Shown: positions 17,891 to 27,098 of the stretch, in pieces | How the letters are laid out: each line of letters begins with the position of its first letter | Numbering within the stretch: position 1 is the first letter of the stretch | Assembly: GCA_900317505.1 (NCBI GenBank) | Contig: ONHB01000006.1 | Location: forward strand, 29,653-93,652 | Direction: 5' to 3' | DNA: 64,000 nt | From: an uncultured Lachnospiraceae bacterium | GTDB taxonomy: Bacteria > Bacillota > Clostridia > Lachnospirales > Lachnospiraceae | Notes under the pieces: model-generated | What the model saw: the letters and a program-made list of their open reading frames with translations, nothing else | Database searches by the model: none | Told to the model about the DNA's origin: nothing | Translations under genes and position numbers: made by a program

Positions 17891-19570
17891 TTAGTATTGT
17901 TTTGTCTGCTTTGCCATATTTTTCATTTCTGTCGCATTTTGTAAAACAGCATCTGTCAGCTCGTCTGTTCCGAGCAGCCGTCCGATCTCAGCTATGCTTT
18001 CTTCTTCGGTAAGCCTATGTACGGAAGTGCTTGTCCGGTTGTCGGTTGTAGACTTCTGGATACAGAAATGACAATCCGCCATTGCTGCGATCTGCGGTAA
18101 ATGCGTGATGCAGATCACCTGATGCTCTTTTCTTAAAACCGCCAGCTTTTCTGAAACCTTCCATGCGGTTTTGCCACTGATACCGGAATCGATCTCATCA
18201 AATACCAGTGTGCCTGTCTGGTCTTTATCTGCAAAAATCGTCTTGACAGCAAGCATGATACGCGACAGCTCACCACCACTTGCGACATTGGATAACGGCT
18301 TTAACGGCTCGCCGGGATTGAGGGATATCATAAAAATAATCGTATCGCAGCCATTCTTTTTGCGGTGCGTTGCATCATGTTCACAGGATATCTCAAACCG
18401 GCACTGTTCAAAATTAAGATCAACCAAAGCCTGCGTCATCTTTTCGGAAAGCTCCATACAGGCTCTCTTTCTCTTTTCATAAAGACTTTCAGAAAGCTCA
18501 TCATAGGAAGAAAGCAGCTCTCCCATCTGATTCTGCAGACTAACAAGTGTCTGCTCTCTATTTTCCATCCGGCTGATCTTATCGGAAAGCGTCTGTGCAT
18601 ATTGGAAAATATCTTCCATATGACTGCCATATTTATCCTTTAAATGATTGATCAGATCCAGTCTGTCGGAAATCCTTTGTAAATCTGACGCATCCATTTC
18701 AAAATGATCCAGATATCGGTCAAGGGAATGGATACAATCCTGTAATACCATTTCCACATCGGAAAGCTGTGTGTAAGCATCTGCTAACTCTTCATCAAAG
18801 TCCTTGACCGGCAAAAGCGTCCGGAGTGCCATTGACATCTCATTTAACAGACTGTTGTTTTGACCGCCGAGGATTTCCTGTACACTGCCAACGGAATCCT
18901 GAATCTTTTTAGCATTGGAAAGACGATCGTACTGCTCCTGCAGCGTCTCATCCTCTCCCTCCGTAAGCTCCGCTTTTTCTATTTCATCAAGCTCAAATCT
19001 GGCAAAATCCAGCTCTCTTGTATAATCTGTATCCTGATTGGCAAGCTCTTCATATTGAAGCTTCAGCTTTTTATAATCTCTGTAAATCTCCTGAATTCTT
19101 TGAAGATCTCCGGAAATTTCATCCATGGCATAAGAATCGAGCATTTCTTCCTGTACATCAGCCTTTAAAATAGCCTGATGCTCTCTTTGTCCGTGAATAT
19201 CGATCAAAAGTTGCGCAACAGACTGCATCGTCTTTAGGATAACGGTCTCACCGTTTATTTTGCAGACGCTTTTATTGGGATAGATCCGGCGCTGTAATAC
19301 CAAAATATCATCTTCACAATCAATATCCAGAGCCTTTAGCCGTTCCTTTTGCCCATCATCCGGCAAAAATGTCAATGTCACGGAGGCAAACTCTGCCCCT
19401 GTTCGGATCAGTCCCTTATCTGCCTTTGCTCCCAGTGCTAACTGGACAGAGGATAATAGGATAGACTTTCCGGCACCGGTCTCGCCGGTCAGAATATTCA
19501 GTCCTTCTCCAAATTCCACCTCAGCCATATCGATCAGGGCTACATTTTTAACTTGAATACTTTCTAACAT
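17891..19570 (-). CDS. recN: DNA repair protein RecN
   Basis: 559 residues, the normal length for this SMC-like ATPase of double-strand break repair. Walker A is GETGAGKS at 29-36, two long coiled-coil arms fill about 150-360, the ABC-type signature region reads NVASGGELSRIMLA, and Walker B is LVFDEIDSGISG. The C-terminus (TEMKNMAKQTKQY) is complete. It is the last gene of the asp23-to-recN operon, following argR by 39 bases, an arrangement common in Firmicutes. Confidence 0.97.
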   Translation of the reverse strand: MLESIQVKNVALIDMAEVEFGEGLNILTGETGAGKSILLSSVQLALGAKADKGLIRTGAEFASVTLTFLPDDGQKERLKALDIDCEDDILVLQRRIYPNKSVCKINGETVILKTMQSVAQLLIDIHGQREHQAILKADVQEEMLDSYAMDEISGDLQRIQEIYRDYKKLKLQYEELANQDTDYTRELDFARFELDEIEKAELTEGEDETLQEQYDRLSNAKKIQDSVGSVQEILGGQNNSLLNEMSMALRTLLPVKDFDEELADAYTQLSDVEMVLQDCIHSLDRYLDHFEMDASDLQRISDRLDLINHLKDKYGSHMEDIFQYAQTLSDKISRMENREQTLVSLQNQMGELLSSYDELSESLYEKRKRACMELSEKMTQALVDLNFEQCRFEISCEHDATHRKKNGCDTIIFMISLNPGEPLKPLSNVASGGELSRIMLAVKTIFADKDQTGTLVFDEIDSGISGKTAWKVSEKLAVLRKEHQVICITHLPQIAAMADCHFCIQKSTTDNRTSTSVHRLTEEESIAEIGRLLGTDELTDAVLQNATEMKNMAKQTKQY

Positions 19571-19609
19571 CTTTATCTGCTCCTTATCCTTGCATTATCT
19601 CTCCTATGA

Positions 19610-20062
19610 TCATGCTTCAGATAATAGTAAACGAATCCTTTTTTGTACAACAAGCGCATCCTGCACGGAACGGATGGCTACCATAACCGTATCATCTCCT
19701 GCAATCGTTCCCACAATCTCTTGATATTGAAAGGAATCCACGCAGGCTGCAACCGCCATCGCCATGCCGGGCTGTGTCTTTAAAACCAGTAAATTCATGG
19801 CCGTATCAACCGAAATAACACTTTCTTTTATGACGCGGACATAGGTCTTTGACAGATCACTGGCGGTCTTTGGCATAACATAATAAGCCTTTTGTCCGTC
19901 AACAGACTCTTTTTTGAGGTTCATCTGGCGGATATCTCTTGATACCGTGGCCTGCGTGACATCAAAGCCGCGTTCATTTAAGAGTGCTGCCAGATCTTCC
20001 TGCCTGGTGATATGTTGTTGTGTGATGAGTTCAGCTATCGCCTGTTGCCGTTTATTTTTCAT
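19610..20062 (-). CDS. argR: Arginine repressor / regulator ArgR
   Basis: 150 residues. The N-terminal winged helix (RQQAIAELITQQHITRQEDLAALL) binds ARG boxes. The C-terminal domain with GTIAGDDTVMVAIRS forms the hexamer and the arginine site. It controls arginine metabolism genes, none of which are in this window. AAGGA lies upstream of the ATG. It is placed between nadK and recN. Confidence 0.96.
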   Translation of the reverse strand: MKNKRQQAIAELITQQHITRQEDLAALLNERGFDVTQATVSRDIRQMNLKKESVDGQKAYYVMPKTASDLSKTYVRVIKESVISVDTAMNLLVLKTQPGMAMAVAACVDSFQYQEIVGTIAGDDTVMVAIRSVQDALVVQKRIRLLLSEA

Positions 20063-20112
20063 TTGAGTTCCTTTATCATTTTAAACGCAATGTAACAATA
20101 AGAAAATCAATT

Positions 20113-20928
20113 TCAATCGTTAAATTTTTTATTTAGTATTTCCAGAAAGCTGACATGGCTTAACCGTATAAATTTGGTAACTCTTTCCGATCTGGTGATA
20201 CAGACTTCATCACCGGTTGTCAGATCTTCGGATATCGTACCGTCAAAGTCAACTTCCATGTCCTGTATCTCACCATTTCTGCCATTGGTGATCCGGATCA
20301 TGATCTCATCATCGGCAGAAAGGACAATGCTGCGGGCACTGAGCGTATGCGGACAGATCGGTGTCAGCAGGATCATCTTTGCCCTTGGCTCTATAATGGG
20401 TCCTCCGGCTGACATGTTGTATCCGGTGGAGCCTGTCGGCGTGGAAACGATCATGCCATCGGCCTTGTAGCCATTGAGAAACTGTCCGTTGACATAGATT
20501 TCAAAAGCCAGAATATGCAATGAACCCTTTCTGGTAAGTACAATATCATTGAGCGCATGATATACCACAGGCTGTCCATCTTTTCTGCAGAGCTTTCCAT
20601 TGATCATCATACGTTCTTCAATGCTGTATGTATGATTCTTTAATGCCCGGACTGCCGATTCCATCTGCCCGATCTCCACCTCTGTCATAAAACCGAGATT
20701 GCCGAGATTGATGCCCAGAAAAGGAACATCAACATCTGCAAAATCCGTCGCTGCCTTTAACAGGGTACCGTCTCCTCCGAGTACAAAGATGCAATCCACA
20801 TCCTTTTCCATCGGTGCCGGAGAAAGGACGCTTTCGATGTCCTGTTTTTTTAACAGGGCAACCAGATCTTTGGTAACGGCTAAAGAAGGATCCTTTGCTT
20901 TATTTGTAATAATGTATACTTTTTTCAT
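20113..20928 (-). CDS. nadK: NAD kinase
   Basis: 271 residues. It makes NADP from NAD using ATP or polyphosphate. The hallmark GGDGTLLKAA (about 51-60), the NLGNLGFMTEVE segment and PTGSTGYNMSAGGPI are intact. The C-terminal strand-rich domain is complete. It lies 9 bases after tlyA in the long operon. Confidence 0.97.
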   Translation of the reverse strand: MKKVYIITNKAKDPSLAVTKDLVALLKKQDIESVLSPAPMEKDVDCIFVLGGDGTLLKAATDFADVDVPFLGINLGNLGFMTEVEIGQMESAVRALKNHTYSIEERMMINGKLCRKDGQPVVYHALNDIVLTRKGSLHILAFEIYVNGQFLNGYKADGMIVSTPTGSTGYNMSAGGPIIEPRAKMILLTPICPHTLSARSIVLSADDEIMIRITNGRNGEIQDMEVDFDGTISEDLTTGDEVCITRSERVTKFIRLSHVSFLEILNKKFND

Positions 20929-20937
20929 ATTATAAAC

Positions 20938-21747
20938 CTACTTATGTGCAAGTGCCTGTTCGGAAGCCAAAACAACAGCATCTATTTCTTCCAGTTTAGC
21001 TCTTGTGGGTGTATCTGATGAATTTTTAAGCCACAACAGATATTCAATATTTCCTTCTGGTCCTTTGATCGGTGAAAAATCAAGGCCCATGATCTCAAAG
21101 CCAATGGATGCCGCAAAGCTTTCGACATTGACAATCACTTCTTTATGCACCTTTGGATCCGTGACAACACCTTTTTTGCCGACCTTTTCTCTTCCTGCTT
21201 CAAACTGCGGCTTGATCAGACAGATCATATAAGCATCTTTTTTAAGCAAAGCCTTGGCAGGCGGAAGAATCTTTGTCAGTGAAATAAAGGAAACATCGGT
21301 TGCCGCAAAATCCAGCTCCTCCGGAATCTGCTCCTTGGTCACATACCGGAAATTGGTCTTTTCCATACAGATGACCCTTTCGTCATTGCGAAGCTTCCAG
21401 TCAAGCTGTCCATGACCGACATCAACCGCATATACCTTTTTGGCGCCGTTTTGCAGCATACAATCTGTAAAACCGCCTGTGGAAGCGCCGATATCAATAC
21501 ACACAAAGTCCTGTACCTGTATCGGAAAAACCTGAAATGCCTTTTCAAGTTTCAATCCGCCTCTGCTCACATAAGGCAGGGTGTTTCCCCTGACCTCAAC
21601 AGAAACGGTATCTTCAAAGACAGAGCCGGCCTTATCCTCTTTCTGTCCTTCCACATATACAATTCCCGACATAATGATCGCTTTTGCTTTTTCCCTGGAT
21701 GCTGCCAGATTGCGCTTAACCAAAAGCACATCTAATCTTTCTTTCAT
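20938..21747 (-). CDS. TlyA family rRNA 2'-O-methyltransferase (S4 + FtsJ domains)
   Basis: 269 residues. An S4 RNA-binding domain (1-60, with LDVLLVKRNLAASREKAKAIIMSG) precedes a Rossmann methyltransferase of the FtsJ type (IGASTGGFTDCMLQNGA, then DVSFISLTKILP). Members methylate 16S/23S rRNA and some act as haemolysins; the exact target here is unknown. It sits between dxs and nadK, a conserved position. A 169-base T-rich repeat tract separates it from dxs. Confidence 0.92.
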   Translation of the reverse strand: MKERLDVLLVKRNLAASREKAKAIIMSGIVYVEGQKEDKAGSVFEDTVSVEVRGNTLPYVSRGGLKLEKAFQVFPIQVQDFVCIDIGASTGGFTDCMLQNGAKKVYAVDVGHGQLDWKLRNDERVICMEKTNFRYVTKEQIPEELDFAATDVSFISLTKILPPAKALLKKDAYMICLIKPQFEAGREKVGKKGVVTDPKVHKEVIVNVESFAASIGFEIMGLDFSPIKGPEGNIEYLLWLKNSSDTPTRAKLEEIDAVVLASEQALAHK

Positions 21748-21749
21748 AT

Positions 21750-21916
21750 ATCTTCTCTTTTACTGTTTTTTCTTTTACTATTTTTTGCTTTTTTTCTTTT
21801 ACTATTTTTTTACTATTTTTCTCTTACTGTTTATATTTTCTTTTGCTGTTCTTCTATTTTGCTTTTTCTGTTACTGTATTCTACTTCACTTTTTTATAAT
21901 TACTGTTTCTGTTTTT
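21750..21916 (-). repeat. Low-complexity T-rich degenerate tandem repeats between dxs and tlyA
   Basis: Plus strand shows many copies of a motif like TTTTACTATTTTT with variable T length, giving a purine-rich A/G RNA on the transcribed strand. No gene, promoter or hairpin is evident. Confidence 0.7.
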
Positions 21917-23794
21917 TTATCCTTCATTTTTGCGTTGATCCCATGCTGTTTTGACTGTATCAACAATGGTTTCTGCATCAATGCCGACTTCTTTCTTTAA
22001 CAGATCAACATTGCCATGTTCTACATAAGAATCCGGTAGGGCAACAGGTAAAACCTTAACGCCTGCATCCTGTTCCTGAACATAGGACAATACATGTTCG
22101 CCAAATCCGCCACACAGAACATTTTCTTCCATGGTAACGATCATCCGGTGATCCTTTAACAGAGCATCTATCATATCTGTATCAATCGGCTTTACAAATC
22201 TGGCATTGACGATTGTCGCATCGATGCCTTCCTTTTGCAACAGCTCATCCACAAAAAAAGCAGTCTGCACCATGCTGCCGACAGCAAACAACGCAATATC
22301 CTTACCCGTTTTTAAAAGTTCTGCCTTTCCGTATTCAATGGGGGCACGCTGTTCTTTCATGCTGTCACATGCCACACCTCTTGGATATCTCACAGCGATC
22401 GGGCCGTCAAAATCAAAAGCAAACTTTAACATATCGGAAAGCTCCCATTTATTTTTGGGCGCCATAATATGCATATTGGGAATACTCGATAAATAAGACA
22501 GATCAAAAATTCCCTGATGTGTCTCTCCGTCACTTCCGACAAGCCCCGCCCTGTCGATTGCAAATACAACCGGCAGATTCTGGATACAGACATCATGGAT
22601 GATCTGATCATAGGCACGCTGCAAAAAGGACGAGTAAATGGCTACGATCGGCTTCAATCCACCGGCTGCCAGTCCCGCTGCAAATGTGACTGCATGCTCT
22701 TCTGCAATACCGACATCAAAGAAACGGCTGGGATATTTAATGGAAAAACGCTTCAGTCCCGTTCCATCCGGCATGGCCGCTGTAATTGCCACAATCCGGT
22801 CATCCTTTTCAGCCAGTTTGTTGATTACCGTTGCAAAAACATCGGTATAGGTAGCAAGCTCTTTTTGTTTTTTGGGAATACCGGTCTCAATATCAAAAGG
22901 CTCTGCCCCATGAAAACGGGACGGATGCTTTCTGGCTGGCTCATAGCCCTTTCCTTTCTGGGTGATCACATGCACCAGAACCGCATTTTTTACACTTTCA
23001 GCCTCATTGAGTACCTTTTTGAGAGCACGGATATCATGTCCGTCCACCGGTCCTAAATATGTAATTCCCATATCTTCAAAAAACATACCGGGAATCACCA
23101 GCTGCTTGATACTGTTTTTTACATTCTGGATACTCCGGACAACCTTCTGGCTCTTTTTAGAGCCATCCTTTAATCCATAGTAAATGCTGTCTTTTAATTC
23201 CAGATATTTCTGGTTGGTCCTGATACCGTTCAGATAATTGGAAATACCGCCAATATTTTCTGCAATGGACATATTGTTATCATTGAGTACAATGATAAAA
23301 TTGGAACCCATGCGGGATGCATTGTTTAATGCTTCATATGCCATACCGCCTGTCAGGGATCCGTCGCCGATGACAGAAACGACCTTGTAATCCTTGTGCT
23401 GGATATCCCTTGCCTTGACAAGGCCAAGTCCCGCAGAAATAGATGTCGAGCTGTGCCCCGTATCAAATGCATCGCACTGGCTTTCCTTTCTTTTTGGGAA
23501 GCCACTCATACCGCCAAATTTGCGCAGGGTATCAAAGCCATCACGCCTGCCGGTCAGAAGCTTATGTGTATAGGACTGATGTCCTACATCCCAGATGATC
23601 TTATCCTCGGGGAGATCCAGTACCAGATGAAGTGCCATGGTAAGCTCTACCGTACCCAGGTTAGATCCCAGATGTCCACCGTTTTCACTGATCTTTTCAA
23701 TCAGGAAAGAACGGATTTCTTCTGCTAACTGTTTATAATCCTTCGGATCAATTTTTTTGATATCATTTTCTTTTTGTATTTTATCCAAAATCAT
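21917..23794 (-). CDS. dxs: 1-deoxy-D-xylulose-5-phosphate synthase
   Basis: 625 residues from the ATG at 23794; a TTG at 23806 would add four residues. First enzyme of the MEP isoprenoid pathway: joins pyruvate and glyceraldehyde 3-phosphate using thiamine diphosphate. The ThDP motif GDGSLTGGMAYEALNNA, the NDNNMSI segment, and the transketolase motifs EEHAVTFAAGLA and DRAGLVGSDGETHQG are visible. GGTGAT just upstream is a weak ribosome site, so translation probably couples to ispA, whose stop lies 12 bases before. Downstream MEP enzyme dxr lies in another operon of this window. Confidence 0.97.
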   Translation of the reverse strand: MILDKIQKENDIKKIDPKDYKQLAEEIRSFLIEKISENGGHLGSNLGTVELTMALHLVLDLPEDKIIWDVGHQSYTHKLLTGRRDGFDTLRKFGGMSGFPKRKESQCDAFDTGHSSTSISAGLGLVKARDIQHKDYKVVSVIGDGSLTGGMAYEALNNASRMGSNFIIVLNDNNMSIAENIGGISNYLNGIRTNQKYLELKDSIYYGLKDGSKKSQKVVRSIQNVKNSIKQLVIPGMFFEDMGITYLGPVDGHDIRALKKVLNEAESVKNAVLVHVITQKGKGYEPARKHPSRFHGAEPFDIETGIPKKQKELATYTDVFATVINKLAEKDDRIVAITAAMPDGTGLKRFSIKYPSRFFDVGIAEEHAVTFAAGLAAGGLKPIVAIYSSFLQRAYDQIIHDVCIQNLPVVFAIDRAGLVGSDGETHQGIFDLSYLSSIPNMHIMAPKNKWELSDMLKFAFDFDGPIAVRYPRGVACDSMKEQRAPIEYGKAELLKTGKDIALFAVGSMVQTAFFVDELLQKEGIDATIVNARFVKPIDTDMIDALLKDHRMIVTMEENVLCGGFGEHVLSYVQEQDAGVKVLPVALPDSYVEHGNVDLLKKEVGIDAETIVDTVKTAWDQRKNEG

Positions 23795-23806
23795 AGTTAT
23801 CACCAA

Positions 23807-24700
23807 CTAACTGCGTCTTGTTACTAAAGACATGACTAATTCTTCCAGAAATTCATTTCTCTTCGGCACATTTTTCAAAATATCAACGGCCTCTTCGGAC
23901 AATTTTTCTACGTCCTCTTTGGACTTGTCCATACCCTCCAAAGACAGATAGGTAGCCTTTTGATTTTTTTCATCACTGCCGATTGGTTTGCCAAGCTCTT
24001 CAAAGGAACCGGTAGCATCCAGAATATCATCCTGAATCTGGAATGCCAGACCGATATTGGAGCCGACCTTTTCCATCATGGCAATCTGATCATCGTTAGC
24101 ACCTGCTAACGCGGCGCCGCACATCAGGGCGCACTCGATCAGGGCTGCCGTCTTATTTTCGTGGATAAACAAGATGTCGGAAAGTCCCATATCGGTATTG
24201 TTGTTTTCATTGACAACATCTACGCTCTGTCCGCCGACCATTCCAAAGATACCGGCCTTGCGCGCAAAAATACCAAAGGCCTTTATCATACCTGAATCTA
24301 CGGATGTATCCTGCATTGCCTTTGCAATCGTCTCATATGCATAGTTTAATAAGGCATCCCCTGCAAGAATGGCCACATCCTCACCGTATACAACATGTGT
24401 CGTTTTGCGGCCTCTTCGATACTCATCATTGTCCATGGCCGGAAGATCATCATGCACCAGCGAATAGTTGTGTATATATTCAAGCGCTGCCATAAAGGGA
24501 TATACTTTTTCATCATCCTTTCCAAATGAACGGTAAGATTCCCACATAAGCATCGGTCTTAAGCGCTTTCCACCCGCCATAACACTGTAGCGCATCGCTT
24601 CGATCACCTGTTTTTGCGGTCCTTCTTCCTTGGGAAGCATGGAAAAAATAACATCTTCGATCTGTTGTACCCTGTTTGTAAGCTCTTCTTTAAAGTTCAT
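23807..24700 (-). CDS. ispA: Polyprenyl synthetase (farnesyl/geranyl diphosphate synthase)
   Basis: 297 residues from the ATG at 24700 with GGAG 6 bases upstream; the longer frame to 24718 is inside xseB and lacks a site. It condenses IPP with allylic diphosphates. Both Asp-rich motifs are present: DDLPAMDND (first) and DDILD (second). The chain-length floor before the first motif (YIHNYSLVHDD) fits farnesyl diphosphate synthase. It overlaps xseB by 11 bases. Farnesyl diphosphate is the primer for UppS, encoded later in the window. Confidence 0.95.
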   Translation of the reverse strand: MNFKEELTNRVQQIEDVIFSMLPKEEGPQKQVIEAMRYSVMAGGKRLRPMLMWESYRSFGKDDEKVYPFMAALEYIHNYSLVHDDLPAMDNDEYRRGRKTTHVVYGEDVAILAGDALLNYAYETIAKAMQDTSVDSGMIKAFGIFARKAGIFGMVGGQSVDVVNENNNTDMGLSDILFIHENKTAALIECALMCGAALAGANDDQIAMMEKVGSNIGLAFQIQDDILDATGSFEELGKPIGSDEKNQKATYLSLEGMDKSKEDVEKLSEEAVDILKNVPKRNEFLEELVMSLVTRRS

Positions 24701-24902
24701 CTGTCTCTCCATTCTCACGTATCAGCATTACCTTTTTTTCTACAGCAGTAATTGCCTCATGACATGATTTGATATATTTCATACCTTCCTCATAAGCTGA
24801 AAGTGATTCCTCCAAAGGAATATCATCCCGCTCCAACAGCTCAATCTGTTCTTCTATTTTTTGAAACATTTCATCTACATTTAGTTTCTTTTTTGCTGCC
24901 AT
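24690..24902 (-). CDS. xseB: Exodeoxyribonuclease VII small subunit
   Basis: 70 residues. Helical hairpin protein with FQKIEEQIELLERDDIPLEESLSAYEEGM, the XseB signature. It partners XseA in degrading single-stranded DNA. It starts 2 bases after the xseA stop and overlaps ispA. Confidence 0.95.
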   Translation of the reverse strand: MAAKKKLNVDEMFQKIEEQIELLERDDIPLEESLSAYEEGMKYIKSCHEAITAVEKKVMLIRENGETDEL

Positions 24903-24904
24903 TT

Positions 24905-26200
24905 TTATTCCTCTCTGATCCGGTTATATCCGTCATCCTTTTTGATCTCCACAACGGAGGCCTTTGCACATCCATCCAGATAATGTAAAAATATATTCTC
25001 TCCGGGCTCTAAGTCTGAAACGCCGGTTATTTTTTCTCCTGCCTCGTTTTTGACAAATGCATAACCGCTTGAAAGCTTTTTGAGCGGAGAAACTGCATCC
25101 ATCCTGCCGCTTAAAAGCGCAAACTGTTGTTTATAAGACTGCCATTTTCTGTCAAAGTCATAAGAAAGCACCTGCGAATCGTGATCTATTCTCTGCTTTG
25201 CCTGCCGGATACGACGGTCCATATACTGAATGATAAGCTCCTCACTATGCGCAAGCTTAAGTCTTTGCTCTTTTAATTTATTTTTGGGAGACAGGGAAAG
25301 AACCTGCCGCTGTTTCTGCTCCAGCTGATTTTGCAAAAATCTAAGCTTTCTCTGGATGATCTGGTAATACCGCTCTTCATAGGTCTCAAACTGCAGAAAC
25401 ACCTCGCGGATATCCTTTGTCACGGCAACCGCGGCCGCAGTCGGTGTAGACACTCTCATATCAGCTACCATATCGGATATGGATACCTGTTGCTCATGTC
25501 CGATTGCAGATACGATCGGTATCGTACAGTTAAAGATAGCATCTGCTACCATCCTTTCATTGAAGGCCCAGAGATCCTCTGTAGAGCCTCCGCCTCTTGC
25601 CAGAATAATGACATCCACATCCTGACCTTTCAGCATCTCAATTCCGCGTACAATACTAAGCGGCGCCTGCTCTCCCTGTACATAGGACGGATATACCAGA
25701 ATTTCTATAAAAGGATTGCGTCTGGTGGCATTTTCTACAATATCATGCACGGCTTCTCCGGGATAAGCTGCCACAACACCGATCCGGTTGATATAATCCG
25801 GCAGCTTCTGCTTGTAGCATTCATCAAACATTCCCATTTCTTCAAGCTCAGCCTTTAATTTTTCAAACGCCTCATTGATACGTCCGGCTCCTGCCTGATA
25901 AATTTCCATGACCTTTAATTTGTAGGAACCGCCTTTTTCATAGAGATCCACACTGCATCCGACAATTACCTCATCCCCATCTTTTAAACGGAAATGAAGG
26001 CCCTTTTTCTGGTAGCCGGAAAACATGGCACACTGAATAATGGAATTGCGATCCTTTAATGTAAAATAAAGGTGACCCGAGGAATGGTATTTCACATTGC
26101 TCGCTTCACCCTTTACATATAAGGACTTTAATAATATGTCATTGACAATCATATCCTTCAGATATGCATTTACCCATGAAACAGAATAAACATTTTTCAT
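24905..26200 (-). CDS. xseA: Exodeoxyribonuclease VII large subunit
   Basis: 431 residues from the second ATG, which has GAGG 6 bases upstream. N-terminal OB fold (about 1-100, with GHLYFTLKD) followed by the catalytic region with RGGGSTEDLWAFNE and ISAIGHEQQ-like residues (SAIGHEQQVSISDMVAD), then a coiled coil that holds XseB. Degrades single-stranded DNA to oligonucleotides. It lies directly after nusB. Confidence 0.96.
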   Translation of the reverse strand: MKNVYSVSWVNAYLKDMIVNDILLKSLYVKGEASNVKYHSSGHLYFTLKDRNSIIQCAMFSGYQKKGLHFRLKDGDEVIVGCSVDLYEKGGSYKLKVMEIYQAGAGRINEAFEKLKAELEEMGMFDECYKQKLPDYINRIGVVAAYPGEAVHDIVENATRRNPFIEILVYPSYVQGEQAPLSIVRGIEMLKGQDVDVIILARGGGSTEDLWAFNERMVADAIFNCTIPIVSAIGHEQQVSISDMVADMRVSTPTAAAVAVTKDIREVFLQFETYEERYYQIIQRKLRFLQNQLEQKQRQVLSLSPKNKLKEQRLKLAHSEELIIQYMDRRIRQAKQRIDHDSQVLSYDFDRKWQSYKQQFALLSGRMDAVSPLKKLSSGYAFVKNEAGEKITGVSDLEPGENIFLHYLDGCAKASVVEIKKDDGYNRIREE

Positions 26201-26209
26201 GATCATCCT

Positions 26210-26608
26210 CTAATTTGCAAATTTAGCTAAAATGCCATTAATAAAGGATGGCGATTCATCCTGTCCGAATTTTTTAGCAATCTCAACAGCTTCATTGATC
26301 GCTACGGAAGTCGGAACCTTATCATCATATAAGATTTCAAAAAGCGCAAGCCTTAAGATGGCTAAATCCACCTTGCCCATACGGTTGGTGGTCCATCCGG
26401 TTGCCTTTTCATTGATCATCTGATCCAATTCATCAATCTTGTCTACAATCGCTTCATATTTTGTCTGGATTTCTTCCTGTGCTTCCGGATCTGCTGATTC
26501 ATCCGCATCAAAAAAAAGTCTGACCTGCTCCGGCATATCCTCCGGACTGTTGAATTCAACTCGAAACAGGAGCTTAAATATCTGTATTCTTAAATTTCTT
26601 CTGGTCAT
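26210..26608 (-). CDS. nusB: Transcription antitermination factor NusB
   Basis: 132 residues, all-helical. Starts with RRNLRIQIFKLLFRVEF and ends with VAINEAVEIAKKFGQDESPSFINGILAKF, the classical NusB signature. It binds boxA of rRNA leaders with NusE (S10). GAGGA lies upstream. Second gene of the asp23-led operon. Confidence 0.96.
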   Translation of the reverse strand: MTRRNLRIQIFKLLFRVEFNSPEDMPEQVRLFFDADESADPEAQEEIQTKYEAIVDKIDELDQMINEKATGWTTNRMGKVDLAILRLALFEILYDDKVPTSVAINEAVEIAKKFGQDESPSFINGILAKFAN

Positions 26609-26625
26609 TCGTATGTCCTCGGTAT

Positions 26626-27006
26626 TCAGTCTTTCATATTGATACCGCCAATGCGGATATTGACAATGTCTACGGTAAGACCTGTCATGCTTTCGATTGC
26701 TGCCTTTACTTTATTTTGTACGCTCTGGCAGGTTTCCGGGATATTGTAACCATAATCGATCGTAATAGCCAGATCAACATTGACCTTGCCGTCTACAACT
26801 AAAACCTTAACTCCCTTTGTAAGCTTTTTGACACCGACGCGGCTCATCAGCTCATTGGTAATATTGCCTACCATGGATGCCACTCCATCCACTTCGGTTG
26901 CTGCGATTGATGCGATCATAGCTACCACATCATCTGCGATTGAAACAATTCCGTCATTGCCATCACTTTTTAAGGTATAAGCTTCTCTTTCAAACTCTTT
27001 TTCCAT
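26626..27006 (-). CDS. Asp23/Gls24 family envelope stress protein
   Basis: 126 residues with the Asp23/Gls24 pattern: GIVSIADDVVAMIASIAATEVDGVASM, then VLVVDGKVNVDLAITIDYG and VNIRIGGI. Family members (YqhY in Bacillus, linked to fatty-acid synthesis control; Asp23 near the membrane in Staphylococcus) have no known enzyme activity. GAAAGGAG precedes the ATG. It is the first gene of the long operon and has the only clear promoter of that operon. Confidence 0.9.
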   Translation of the reverse strand: MEKEFEREAYTLKSDGNDGIVSIADDVVAMIASIAATEVDGVASMVGNITNELMSRVGVKKLTKGVKVLVVDGKVNVDLAITIDYGYNIPETCQSVQNKVKAAIESMTGLTVDIVNIRIGGINMKD

Positions 27007-27069
27007 AAGAAACTCCTTTCATCCATATCTATTTCATATACTTTGATTCTATTTACAACTTTAAACATG

Positions 27070-27098
27070 ATTATAACAAAAAAACGCTTAATTGAAAA
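27070..27098 (-). promoter_or_regulatory. Promoter of the asp23-nusB-xse-ispA-dxs-tlyA-nadK-argR-recN operon
   Basis: Minus strand TTTTCA (27098-27093), 17 bases, consensus TATAAT (27075-27070) with an extended TGT. It overlaps the end of the upstream transglutaminase gene. Confidence 0.65.
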
